From positions 93,800,368-93,864,367 of the forward strand of contig NC_058337.1 in the NCBI RefSeq assembly GCF_905475395.1: 64,000 nucleotides of DNA. Direction: 5' to 3'. Below, piece by piece: positions 36,086 to 49,467 of the stretch (positions are counted from its first letter, which is position 1; the number at the start of each line of letters is the position of its first letter). The notes under the pieces were generated by a model that was given only the letters and a program-made list of their open reading frames with translations, did not search any database and was not told where the DNA came from. The DNA comes from Chrysoperla carnea (lineage: Eukaryota; Arthropoda; Insecta; Neuroptera; Chrysopidae). A program made the position numbers and the translations under genes.

Positions 36086-39000
36086 TTAAGACACTTCACA
36101 AACTTCAACTTCGTCAGATATATCTTGTTGTTGTAAATGACAGCCTTGCAGTACATTATTGACCACAGCTCTTGCTAAATAACCGGTGGATGATGATCGA
36201 GGTGTTCCCATCAATTTATTTAAAGCGTCATCTTTATTATCTGAATATTGTACTAATAATTCAGCAGCATCTTTAACTAACGCATCCAAATCTAATGATG
36301 TATTGAAAGTTAGTTCGGGATTTCGTTCCAAAATTGTTGCTATTATACACAATAATTCCACAACAATTTGACGATACTAAACAAAAAATTATATAAATTA
36401 AATCTTTCAAAATTATTTGTAAACATTGGATATAAAAACAACAACGACAAATAATGCCCTCTACTGATAAAATTTCGATATCCTTCTCTGAGATAAAAAT
36501 TAAGATTGTTTACTCATATGAGATTTCGATATGGATTATCGCGCGTAGTAACAACTAAAAAACAGCAACTTGCGGAACAGGAAGAACTTTATGAGGAATT
36601 ATTTGGCTTATAATATGGTCCAGAAATCGTAGACGTAAAAATAGAATGGAATAATAGGTGAGTATATTGATAACTCAGATCTCGTGTTTGTATAATAAAC
36701 ATGAGATCTGAGACATTTTTTACTTTTGCTCCCTTTTATTATTATAAAAATAGTTGTTTAATGAGCTACTTGATTCGTAAAATTTTCGGACTACGACATC
36801 CATATATGACCAGGCTTCACTAAATTCTAAACAAAATAAAAATTAAATCATAAAAAGAAACTGACTTACCTCAGGTTTGTCGATTCGATTTAATAACTGT
36901 TCAACAAGAAGTGCAAATGTAATTTCGGATCTAGTCATGTTACTTAATGTTGGTTGCTGCGGTAAATGGTTACCACATAATTGAATTCCTAATGGAGTTC
37001 TCGCTAATACATCATAAACGCGTTTATAAAAATGTGCTGGTACCCGACATAAACATCCTTCTAATTGTCTCCGTTGTAAACATGTCAAAGAACCGACAAT
37101 CCATCCATCTGCATTAAGTACACGATTCACTAATTGACGTACTTCGTATGGACTTCGTGCTTCTACTGGTCGTTGCGGACTATGACCACGTATTAGTAAA
37201 CATCGACGCATTGCTTCTACTACCCAACCAACACGTATTTTTAAAATACCACGGAAGAGTTCTGGATTTGTTGCTATTAAGCGCCCACAATATAAAACAA
37301 CCTGAAGTTAAAGACAAAATTTACGTCGCGTAGTTTGATAGTTATTGTGTTGCGGATTTTAGATCGGAGCTAAACATTTATCTAGTCGAAGTTATTAGGT
37401 AGTTTGACAACATTGAGCAAGGGCGATATTGAGATACGCTAGCGTAAAATTAATGAAACAAAAAATAAACTTGATTGAAATGATGATTCATTCATTAATT
37501 TTTAATAAAAAGATAATCAATTCTCCAACACTGTAGACTTAAGTAGTGTAGCTCTCACAATGTCGTCTTTGCTTTGTGTTTTGAACTATCTACTAACCAT
37601 CTGAAATAATTAATTTTGGTAGTTCTTGATGAGAAGATAAAAAAAATCTTACTGGGCACTGAGCCCTAAAATCTTGAATTTTCAGATATGCGGCAATTGA
37701 TAAATGATAAGTGCAAGTATTGCAATCTCGTGGTCTAAATTGGAATTACTTAAAACGGGCCAGCATCCTGTTTTAATTAGTACGAATTATTGGCGATATG
37801 TGAGGAGTTGCAACTAATAGTTTTCTGATAAATGGTAAGTACAAGTATTGCCATCAGATGTTCTAAATTGGAACTATTCAAAACGTGGGTACTCTGACGA
37901 AATATGTAGTAATAAATTTAACTTACCTCTTGCTGTAAAACAGCTTGAATTATATCATAAGGTTGAATTGTAGAATACATAATTGTTCGAATTTCATCAG
38001 GAGTCATCGGTTTATCAAAAGTTGTTTCTTTTTGTCCTATTACCCCTACCGTTATCTAAAAAACATAAAATTAGATTATGAAAAATAGGAAGGTTTTCTA
38101 TTTATGACAGATTTCGTCAACCTTTCTTGTCTGCTAGGCATAATTTGCCTAAAATAAGTATTAAAACGAATTTTCGATTGCATTATATTTTTTTTACTAC
38201 CATCTACCGAATTGCATATGCTATTAAAGTGTTAAGAAATATTTTCTTTTTTTTATACCCTGTGTATATGAAATATATCAGATAATATTAAGTTTAATCC
38301 CAAGTTTGAATGTTTGTAGAAATATTAATACTACAAACAAAACTTGTTTATTACACCCTTTTTGTAAAACTGCCCACTTCGAGAATCAATTATTTTTCAG
38401 CACCTCCTGTGTGCAAATATATTAATATAAAATTACAAAATAGCGTTACCGCCCCTTGTAGGCCTCTAGCGTGCACAAGGGGGCGATATCGCCCACTTTG
38501 AGAAACGCTGGTTTGATGATGGGATTTTTTTTTCAAGGATAAACGTACTATTATTACAACTTAGAGAACGATATCCATGTTCATTGAGTAAATATAATTA
38601 ATATGCTTTTATTTTTTATCTTTACTATGCTATGGGCGCCATTCATATCAATAGTAAGAAATCCTAATATTTATACTATTCTAAGCTAGTTCGATGTAAA
38701 ACGATTTGAATTATTTTCTTCACATATATATCATTACAAACTGAAAGTGTTTTATAAAAAGCGTTAGTCACTTTGCCTTTAATTTAAAAGAAAGAAAAAA
38801 GCTCGAAAAATGTCGGCTAGAAGTATTGTCTGAAGGAATTCTAACAATTTATAAAAATTGAAGAATTTATCAAATAAATAACACCGTAATAAATAAATCA
38901 TTTTACCTGTTTTCCATTAACGAGCACAGCTGTTATAAATGGACTAATTGAATCTACAGTATGCTGTAACAAAGATGATGCATGTCGAACAGCTACCCAA

Positions 39001-42000
39001 TGTCTCTTAGTACCAGCTTTATCGTAAACATTTTTCAATATTTCAGATACAGTTAATTCACTGTTAGGTAATTTATATTGTGGACCAGCTGATTTCAAGA
39101 TCAATCCTAAGATAATACATTGGCCTAAAAGACTTTCTGTAGCTCGAAATGCTTCTTGTAATTCGGAGACAGGTCTGTCTTGCAACATTTGCATCCAATC
39201 AGTTCCATCTTCAGGTTCAGCTATCGATTTTGGTATGTCTGTTAAACTTTGATATCCAATATAATCATGTTCTAATTGACGGAATTGTTTAAATGTAGTT
39301 TCTTCAGGCATGTCCGATGAATTCATAAAATCTAAATGTTCAATACATGAACTTGATATTAAATTTTGTAAGCGACCGATTCGTACCTGAAAAAAATGTA
39401 TTCGAAAAATTAAAAAAATGTATATTAGTTCTAAATTTTACAATTAGTCAAAAACAATTCGAGTTGGCGCATTTAGGATTCGTACCCCATTTAGGGTGTC
39501 GTTTTTAAGTTGACAGATAAATAAATTTAATCGAGAAAAATGCTTTAGACGAAAAACGTTAGTTTCAAAGGCACTCATCTTATACCGGCATCAAATTTGA
39601 TCTAAGTTTTCAGGTTCGATTAAAACCAAACATTTTTTGTTTGAAACATTTTTTTGTAAACTGGATAGTTTAAACAATAATTGATAGCAAAAATCTACTT
39701 TTATTGGATTTAATGAAAAATTTGTTATCTTAAAAATTTACCTTCATTCCATCACAGTGGCCTTTCTTTAACATTGCTAACAAATCCAACATTCTCTTAA
39801 ATTGTGTATCTCTCATGTGCTCCTCTCTTATTAACAAACAAACTGTAGGCCTTCCAGAAAGTCTCCAATAACGTCCAACAAATTGTAATTCCGTTTTAAT
39901 ATCGTCTATCAACAGTGCCATGTCTCGATATAAATAAAATTCCGATACTTCAAATATTAATGGATAACATAATACTGTCATTCCGCATACCCGATACACT
40001 TTACTTGTTCCTAATGAACCAATCGGTCGAGCTGGTCGCCCACGTAAACCTAATTTTGCACTAACGCCCAAACATTCATAAGCTGATACTAATTGAGCAG
40101 ATGACCAAATTTGTACTGGTTCAACTTCATGTGGTGTTTGGGTTTGAATACCATATGTTGCCATCATTGCCTGTAGTCGTGCTGATTCAGCAATAAGAAC
40201 AATTTGTACAACCAAATCAGTGGCTGTGCCCTAAATAGGGGTGGTTTAGTTAATGTTTGCCATATGTTAAAAATATAATGGTTAAAAAAAATATATTTTT
40301 TTGTTGTTGTCTAATCAATGGATAGTTTATGTATAATATGGTTCATTAGAAGCGTTAAGTATTTTTATAAAAAAATCATCGATCCTGGTATTCTTTTACT
40401 CTTAATACAACCCATACTGTTTTTTAAAACTTCATACAAAAATATTTTACCTGTTTCAAAGTCGTATTGCTTCTACAGCCATATAAGCAAAAGTTCGTTT
40501 CAGAAAAAACGAAAGTATTATCTTTCTTTCAGTATCGGGTTTTAATTCATGTACATAAGGGTTCAAATATGGAGGAAAATATCTGAAGAAAGAAGAGTGA
40601 GAAACAAGGAAAACTGATTAATAGTTCTAGTAGTCAGAAATCACTATCGTTCTTCGAAAAAAGTTACTGAAATATTCTGCAAGTTAATTTACATTACAGC
40701 AAGACAATCTCAATTATTCTTAACAAAAACTTTCTGATTTTATAATTATTAACAATTTTAAATTAATTCATATCGCTTTAAATTATTTAAGTTCGGTACA
40801 TCGAAAATTATATTGATACAACTATCAAGTTTAATATATCGATGATAACTCATGTCGATTATCAAATTATTGAACTTATATCGGTTTAACAATTTACTTA
40901 ACAATAACACTATCGATTGAATAGACCAATTTTTAGTTTTTAAATCTAGTACAATGTTTAAATCTAAGAAAAGTTTAGCCAAGTATCAATAAAAAAAATA
41001 ATTTAGTTCTAATATGGATGAACGACTTTTATGAAAAAACATGCAACCAAAATTCTAAAGAAAACCTAAAAGAAGATTTAATTATAGATGTATAATTGAA
41101 AAACAACATTCAGAATAGTCCGATGATGAAATACTGCTGGAAACTCTTGACTTTTTAAGTCAAGAAAACTATCTTATGTCATTCATAAAAGATTAATACA
41201 TATTGCCAAGACATAGTAAGTTGAATTGTATATTTTATGTGAAGAGTAATCTAAATACCAAACATAAATAAATTTGAAATTCCACTTCAGTGTTTTAGGG
41301 GCTTTCATTAATCTAGAAAAATATTTAAATCAATACTGAATCAATTATGCTATTGAATCGCTAAATACATGGGGAAAATGGATATGTTTTTCTAAATCTG
41401 GTATCTGGAGCTGAAAAAATGCTCTAGTATGCTCTTTCCGAACTTTTTGTTACAGTATGACGACCCGGATTACAGAATAATGAATTGAAAGAAGAATATT
41501 ATCACAGCGCTAGTCGCCGAGGCGTAATGCAAAGAATTAAATAAGTTGTTACAGACGTTATTTCATTTGCTACAAGGTAATTTTTTAAACAAATCATTTT
41601 ACTTCTGTCATTCATGAAAATAACCATACCTTACTTTTCCGACGGTTTTAAATAGACGCTATTCCGCCGCAAATATGTCAACTTTGCGGCAATATGATAG
41701 CTATTTAGAAAATATAGAAAAGTATGTAAACTACGCAAGTTTAAGTGGATAACGTCAATTTTACTTAGATCACAGTGAAGATGCGTAATCTCGAATTGAG
41801 ATTAGATGTGAAAGATAGATGATGGGAAATTAGTACAATGAAAAAATATATATATTTATATCGAGCTAAAAAAACCGACAATGATATTTAGCTAGCTTAT
41901 AAACGAAATTATCTACTTGGAGGTACACTATAAATGATTTTCGGCAAAATTCAGAAACTTTAAAAACTGATATAATTTCACCTCGTTTTATGGTAATATT

Positions 42001-45000
42001 TAAAGTATGAAACCTAAAAATTAGCTATAAATTTACGAGATATTCATAAAAAATTATGAGAACACTTTAAAGTGATCACTCGCCACTTCTGAAACATGTT
42101 CAGATTTCATAATTAATCTTATACATCGAAATGTATAATGGTAAGGAAAAAAATTGAAGTACAAAAATACTACAAACCAGCTACATTTGATCGGAATATG
42201 AGTCGTTTTGGTACAAAAAATGAATTATAAGTTTGGAATTTTGTGAAATGATTTACTGACAGAATGGGAATTGTACTAGATTTTAAACAAACGAAATATA
42301 ATTAAAAATCATGCATGCGATATATACTAAATTTAACAGAAAATGTCTTATATATGAAGGTTTAAATTAAAATTCAAGCATATAGTTAGATTTTGAAGCC
42401 ATAATATCTGAATTATAAGTATGATGTATTTTCCACTGTAGATGAGAGACACGTTTATTTGAAATGATACTTGTATGAAACTAAAAGACTATAAATAAAT
42501 GCATTCTATTGGAAAAAATCGATACTTAAAAATTTACTTACACCACCTGGCTTTGCCTTTAGGAAAAAGAAAATAAAAAAAATTCATTACTATATTATAA
42601 AAAAAGCTCCACAAACCAAAATATTTTAAAATTGAATGGTACATATCGTAAATTAGCATAGACATTGATAAAATAATTTTTGTATGCTTCTGTTTATACC
42701 ACATTGAAATGTTAATAATGTGTCCCAATAGCCAATTGATATATGAAACCCAATGATTGTTTTAACGTTTACTGTTTCTTATTTTCCCAACATTTATTGA
42801 AATTAGGTAGACTTTATAAATTTACTGTCATTAAAATTACAAATAAAATGTACAAAATTTAAAAAACTCTCGACAAATGCGGTTTTATCCTTGTGACTCT
42901 CTTCAAACTTAGTCGATTCTCTTATCTGAAAAAATATCTGGTAAAATTGTGTGCTCTGTAAGAATCCAAGTTAAAAATATATTTCCCCTATTTCAATTCG
43001 AAGTTGACTTTGAGAAAAAATCACCAAGGTTATCATTAGTTTTTCCTTTTAAATTCAACAACTTATTTACATGCCATTTTTTTCTATTTTTGTTCTCCGT
43101 TCTGAGAAGATTGACCGGTCTGGAAGAAATGAACGGCACGTGTTATGAACACCTGTACCAAATTGTTATCGTTCCAAATATTACATAAGGGAATATTACT
43201 ATTATTTATAAAATCTACCTAAATTGTTCAATTCCACCAAAAAATGTATTTCGTTAGTGTGAACATGCGAAATGAATAAAGAAATGATAAATTACTGAAG
43301 TTTTATTGTATTATTCAATTTTCAATATTATTTTATCAATATTCAGCGAAAAATATACAATTAAATAAAAATTTTCTTAATAATAATTTAAAACTTTTCC
43401 TAAATTAAATTTATACCTGAAAAGCAGAATAACGACCTCCTCTTCTGGGTCTATTATATGAAGGTAAATATCTTCGAATTGGATCCAATTCATTAATATG
43501 TAACAGACCACTCGTGAGTAAATTTGCAATGACAAACAATGCTTGGTTCCATAAAAATAAACCACCGTTTTCACTATAAGTTGGACATATTCGAGGAATA
43601 CTCTGTAATTCTTCTGGTGTATAATCAGCTTCAACACTATCTTTTGGAATATAAAAATATTGTGGAACAAAAGGGTCGCCATTCGGATCTACACGCATCA
43701 CGTTTTTCAATAATTTTTTGTACTCTTCAACTTGTTCCGTACACGACTTAAAAACTCCATCAATGATCATGGCTATGTAAAATAATGGCCATTCGCATTC
43801 TATATTATCATACTTTTTAATTTCTCCTTCTTGGTAATACCGTTTGTTTTCATCTTCCAAAACATTTTTGTAACCATCACGACAAAATCGTATAAAACCA
43901 TACTCCCTCTTTAAATTTCGAATGATTGTCGTTTTAGTCTCAGTATATAAGTGTTCTTCGTGCGTTGCGAATGCTGGAAACGATATTGTCATTAATAATG
44001 AAGCATCTACGCTCTGAAATTGAAAGATACGATTCATATTTTTTGGGGTACATATTTCTTGAAACGATTTTATTTTACCTTTGAACTTGATTCTCTTGGG
44101 AGCATAGTTTCAAAAATACTTCGATTTCGATTGTGTGCATCGATATCTACGTAAACTACACTCCATGCAGCTCCAGAGTCGCCAAATAAATTACAGCCAT
44201 TGATTGCTTCTAATGCGCTTTTTGCCATTCCAATAGAACTTGCATGTATTTCTGCTATTCCATCGTTATATTTACTACCACGTTCCCACATTCCATAATC
44301 AGGTGTTCGATAAGCTCTTTCGACATAGTATACTAAATTTTGTACGAAGGCTACTTCATCCTAAAATTGAAATAGATATAGATCATTTCAAGAAAGATAT
44401 TTAAAGGGCGATCATCTAAATGCATCCTGAAGGAATTCCAAAAAAGTCATCCGGGGATGGTATTCCTACCAACAAATTGTATAGTTTTTATTTAAGTTTA
44501 AGACCTAATTAAAAACTTCTCATATTATAGTTTCAGTTAGTTTCTTTTTAAAATTATCTTCGGATCTTATACTTATACTATGGTTTAGTATATGACTACC
44601 GTCCTAATAATGATACATCGTACACCGCACCAACTAATAAGATAACTATTCGCTCCGTGCGTGAGTTTCGTTTCCATGGTAACGATACACTACTTTAATT
44701 ATAGAATTGTATGGATGCATATAACAGGTTGGCTGATAAGTCCCCGGTCTGACACATAAATGGCGTCGCTAGTATTAAATGCATATTATTTTTATATAGT
44801 ACCAACCTTCAAATGATTCGTGTCAAAATTTGACGTCTGTAAGTCAATTAGTTTGTGAGATAGAGCGTCTTTTGTGAAGCAACTTTTGTTATTGTGAAAA
44901 AAATGGAAAAAATGGAATTTCGTGTTTTGATAAAATACTGTTTTCTGAAGGGAAAAAATACAGAGTCCGGAAACTCATTATCAAGCCAAGTTTTTGCTTC

Positions 45001-48000
45001 CACTGTATTTTTTCCCTTCAGAAAACAGTATTTTATCAAAACACGAAATTCCTTTTTTTCCATTTTTTTCACAATAACAAAAGTTGCTTCACAAAAGACG
45101 CTCTATCTCACAAACTAATTGACTTACAGACGTCAAATTTTGACACGAATCATTTGAAGGTTGGTACTATATAAAAATAATATGCATTTAATACTAGCGA
45201 CGCCATTTATGTGTCAGACCGGGGACTTATCAGCCAACCTATTATAATTGTATGGATTGCATTTAAGACTTACATTTAAAATTTAATATTCTTGTCTCAC
45301 AAATTTAAATAAATAATTATGATAATTGACATTTGAAAAATAATATTTGTTCAATTTGATTTCTTATTTTCACAATTTTTAATACATTAAGTTTAATTAA
45401 TTCGTGTTTTTCAATAATTTTAATTTGACATTTCTATTACATTAACATGTAAAGAATTGCAAATTAGTCATAACAGCCCCCTTTAACTCCAAAATTTTTC
45501 ACTTAAAGCGCTGGCATCGATTTTATTGTCCCTACCATGACTACGCACACAACGAATACACAAACACACACATACATACTACGCACGGTAATCATATACT
45601 AAACTATAATATGTGTAGCTTTAATCGCCCGTAGCTCGAAAAATCCTCGTTAAAAAATTTTGTTGCCGTGAAAACTTTTGATCAGAACGAACCGAAGAAC
45701 ATTTTGAGAGCGGTTTGAAAAAGTTTCACTGAAAGCTATTTTCCTATTTCGCCACTTTAAAAGACCTCTTCGAGACAGAAATGAAAATGATGCACTCAAA
45801 TGTGTCATCACTTTTTTATGGTCTATATAAAATAATTTTTCATTTGATCAGTGTTGCATTTTTCAGCACTTTTTCTGTCCGTGTCTCCATGATGTATATA
45901 TTTAGGCTACTGTAGTCCTTTTAGACAGATTTTTGATTTCATATGATATATTCAATTACATTACTCGTACAAAATTCAAGTAGATTTCCTTTTGAAATTT
46001 ACTATTCATTACGGTTGGAAGTATTGAATCGGAACGAATGGACTAAATTGGGAAAAAAATAATTTTAATGCATCTAAAAGCACTAGGCTGCGTGAAAGTT
46101 TCGACCACAGCGCATACATCCTGATAAAATTAATAGTCCATATATAGGTAATAACTTACTTGAGTATAAATAATTTGTAGACCAGAAGTGATCATTTGTA
46201 CTAAAAATAATAAGTACAAAGAAACTACATCAATTTGTAAATGATGATATTCTGTGTCACTTAAAACAGGTTCGCCTGTTATTAAATTGAATTTCACATG
46301 TAATGCATGCGTAAAATTTTGATTGCGTTTAAAAGCTTCAACTCGTTCAGCTTGTCGGGCCCAACAATGTAATATTCCTCGCATACATTTAACTGCCGAT
46401 TGACCAAGTTCATATGATTTACCACGATCATCGTCAATTCGTCGATATGCTTGGTATAAACCCCAAACACTTGCTGCACAATAAATACTATCTCGTACAC
46501 TTCCTACTTGAGTGTCCGTTGATAAAACTGGCCATAGTCCATTTACTGGGCTTTGATATCGGAGTAGTTGACGTTTTACTAAATATTTAAAAAGAATTAG
46601 TAATTTAAATTAATATAAAATTCGGCAAGGAAATTGACTAATTAAAGTAAGTATTCCAGAATTTTCTATTTCTACAGAATATATAATTAATATTAGAATA
46701 TATTCATATCTGATATTTTGATTGCATTTCCAATAAATTTCGATTTAGTCTCTTCTATGTTTTCGTTTGTAATAGAAGAGTCATTTCGTTAACGAGTTCA
46801 GATGCACAATCGACATCTATTGATGCATTAGTGAACGAAGTCGGTAAGAAAACTCAGTTTGAAACAATAATTCGTCTTTAAATTTTGAAAAAACTAACTG
46901 TCAATGTGTATGTGTACTTTCTATCAGTCTGTTTGCTTGCCACTATAAAAGTCCAAATAAGCTAATAATACCCTTTTGGCTTTAGCTCGGGCGAGAAAAG
47001 CAGATATACGCTGATCGCAGAGAATAGAGACATGTATAGTCTCTATTCTCTGTTGATCGGTCAAATAAGTTAATATTATCGATACTGATTGGCTAACTCT
47101 AGATGAAAACACGCACAAATTAAAACAGAAGGAAAGTTAACATCTTCCAAATACATATATACTAAGCACATAGAAAAGAGCGTAAACAAATATCTCGTGC
47201 GAAAAAAAATTAGCAATGATTAAAATTCTTACAAAATACAAAAAAATGATTAAATATTCCTTAATAATTACCTATTCCATAAAAATTATCTAATTGGCGT
47301 ACAGCATCTTCGTAATTATTAATTTTTAAAAATTGCTCTAAACTTACTTCATCGATACTACTTTGTTTCATAATCCTAAAAATAAATTAAAAATAACGAT
47401 TCAGTTAATTTGCGTTAAAACAGTAATTAAAAATATTTTTTTAATACAAAAAATATAATGTTGTCAACAAAAATTTAGATAACAATTGACCATTGTTAGT
47501 AAATATTTACATTTCAGTATGCATCTTGTGTGAAGTTTAATGTCATGCACGCACTCACTGACAGAGGTCTAATCACTTTGCCAGAGGTCAAAGTCTGTAG
47601 GATAAAAAAATTGTATTCATTATTATAGAAAGTAGTACACGAACTTATTATTATCTAGAATATACATAGCTTTTTACCGTGAAGGTTGTTTTAAAAATAT
47701 AAATCGCGCAAAACTAATGTCACATGCTTGTGTAGTGGTATCAGATTGTTTAACAATACGTATAATGTAATATGTTTAATAACGAACATTTAACACGTTC
47801 AGTCTCAACTGGCTAGTTTTGGTTTTCGAAAGTATTTTTTCGTTTCTCCCTTTTTTTATAATAGTTTTGGAAAAATGGGCACCAAAGTTTTTTCCTAAAT
47901 TACGCCCTCATGATTAAACAGTGATGTTTAAAAAAAATATTTCAAACAAAAGTTGTTTATTTTTTTTAACATTTAAACTTTTGTTCTATCTCTAATGGTT

Positions 48001-49467
48001 TACAAGATGGATCCTACGCGGACTCATGTCCTAATTGACCTGTGATCCTCATTTACGAACTCATTTTTTACGTCTTGGGCACACTATATATTTCAACTTG
48101 ATATCTCTTTTCGTTTTTGAGTTATCGTGTTCACGGATGGACGGACAGAAAGACGGACTGACAACTGGAAATGAACTAATTATATATCATGAACACCTAT
48201 TCCAAGTGTTATAAACTTGGGACTAAAATTCCCTTGATACATATTTCATAAATATAGCTGGTACAAAAACGGTAGCAAAGAGCAAAGCACACAAATCTAA
48301 TACTCTTGATATTACACTGTAGGCGGATAAACATTTGAAGTACTAAAAAATCTACATTACGGAAAAATTTTCTTTTTCAAAATTTATATTTTCTTTCATT
48401 TGCTTCCACTAATGTAGACGGAGTAGAGAGTTATATGATGTCTAGAGCAACAAGAGTGCAAACAATTTGTATTAAATTTTTACATTATGGCTTGTACAAA
48501 AAAGCGTAATATTATTGAAGCGGCATTTTATATAATTTTAATAATTTTCTAAACACTCGACATGAAGCGTTCAACAATAATTAAATAGCAGGTGTTAAAA
48601 TTACTATGCGTTTTAACTTTTCGTACAATCAATTAGATCGCAGCTCGAATGCAATAAGTTTTTGAAGCCGTAATATGGTTGAGTAAATTGTTATTTAGTA
48701 GTAAAATTAAGGGTTTTTTACGATATGGTTCTAAACTGTTTGAGAAATTTATTGATATTAAGTACCAAATGACTCAATTTTATTCCTCAATTTTTACAAA
48801 ATAAGTATAAAAAAACCTTAAAACCCACAAATTTCTCAGTTCCCACATGGGTTTCAGAAATATTTAAGAAACCTTAGAATAAATTGAAATGCACTTTTTC
48901 TCGATTTCCAGAGCCCAACATTGCACATCATGTACCAAAAACGTCCATGACCATTTTCAAATATATCATGGATTAACAGAAGAGGATTTTTAACAATAGG
49001 GTAAAAGAAAATTTCATGGAATTTTATTCGATGTATAAGTTTAAGAAGAAAAAAACTGAATATCCACAAAAATTTAAAAACTTGTTTCTGAGAATTTCAT
49101 AGTAAAATCATTGAACTGATGATTGCCTTACCTTTAATAAAGGAAAGATTCTAACTTCTAAGATAAAGTTACTAAAATGAACACATATTATAGATCTATT
49201 TTAGAAAAATAAATATTAGACCATAGAATATGAGAAATAAAAAAAAATCATGGATTTTAATCAAATTTTTTATTCTTTTATCATTATTATTTCTATATTG
49301 TGAATATTGTATATATTATTTAGTAATATTTCAAGTAAGATTGATTTTTTATAGGTTATATTTACAACTTGTCGAACAAATAAATACACTTTTATTTGTT
49401 TATAAAATTTATTAAAAGCATGTTTATCTTCTTACCTTCTATTATTATTTTTTCTTGAACGCAACAT
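36086..49467 (-). CDS. PHKB: Phosphorylase b kinase regulatory subunit beta
   Basis: Ten minus-strand exons: 49467-49436, 47375-47272, 46578-46160, 44360-44079, 44013-43417, 40230-39742, 39386-38907, 38055-37927, 37301-36870 and 36376-36086. All introns are GT-AG and phases agree, giving 1084 residues (human about 1093). The product is the regulatory beta subunit of the (alpha beta gamma delta)4 phosphorylase kinase that switches on glycogen breakdown in the cytosol. Diagnostic stretches are [66 protein letters not shown]-type [36 protein letters not shown] and [19 protein letters not shown]. They match PHKB better than PHKA. The N-terminal half is the glycoside-hydrolase-15-like domain. The C terminus is CEVS, a CAAX-like box; vertebrate alpha and beta subunits are reported to be farnesylated. 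Exon 1 ([10 protein letters not shown]) rests on splice and phase fit and lies inside MPPE1 intron 1. Confidence 0.95.
36674..36712. repeat. Short hairpin in PHKB intron 9
   Basis: CTCAGATCTC(G)TGTTT pairs with AAACA(T)GAGATCTGAG, giving about 16 paired bases around a 7-base loop. It is too short for a typical pre-miRNA. Confidence 0.7.
38255..38350 (-). repeat. 3'-end fragment of the dispersed repeat
   Basis: On the minus strand, CAAACTTGGGATTAAACTTA precedes a TATATTTCATATACAC-like end, as in the 3' block of the main copies. Confidence 0.5.
38395..38510 (-). mobile_element. hAT-type terminal fragment in PHKB intron 7
   Basis: Read on the minus strand it begins CAGCGTTTCTCAAAGTGGGC, then CGCCCCCTTGTGCACGCTAG and AAGGGGCGGTAACGC. 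This is a familiar hAT-family end sequence. No matching opposite terminus was found, so it is a solo end or a degraded MITE. Confidence 0.45.
40231..43416. other. PHKB intron 5, nothing further recognised
   Basis: This is a 3.2 kb AT-rich intron. Frames at 40318, 40758, 42534 and 42949 have no recognisable similarity and are regarded as chance. Confidence 0.4.
44724..45243. mobile_element. Fold-back mariner-derived element, copy 2 (both ends present)
   Basis: About 520 bp in PHKB intron 3. Both ends carry AGGTTGGCTGATAAGTCCCC followed by GGTCTGACACA, facing outward, with TA at each flank (44722-44723 and 45244-45245). Each arm continues through an identical untranslated leader to a start codon and the mariner transposase N terminus ([20 protein letters not shown] on one strand, MEKKEF on the other). 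The loop encodes [13 protein letters not shown] on the minus strand. Thus two 5' ends of one mariner are joined tail to tail, and the 3' end and catalytic domain are absent. It shares its junction with copy 1, so it was mobilised as a unit. Confidence 0.88.
47013..47058. repeat. Short hairpin in PHKB intron 2 vicinity (46579-47271)
   Basis: GATCGCAGAGAATAGAGAC pairs with GTCTCTATTCTCTGTTGATC around a 7-base loop, with one small bulge. Confidence 0.75.
47905..48275 (+). repeat. Dispersed repeat copy in PHKB intron 1
   Basis: It starts at about TAAACAGTGATGTTTAAAAA and runs through AAACTTTTGTTCTATCTCTA, TTTACAAGATGGATCCTACG and a GGACGGACAG-containing tract to ATAAACTTGGGACTAAAATT. The 5' block before CACGGGTAAAC is missing. 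Confidence 0.75.

Noticed and set aside
43417-43682. Overlapping frames opposite or alongside PHKB exon 5
   Set aside because: They are shadow frames of a highly conserved PHKB exon.
47013-47058. Candidate microRNA precursor
   Set aside because: The stem is only about 20 bp with a small loop, shorter than a usual pre-miRNA. It is better treated as a small inverted repeat.
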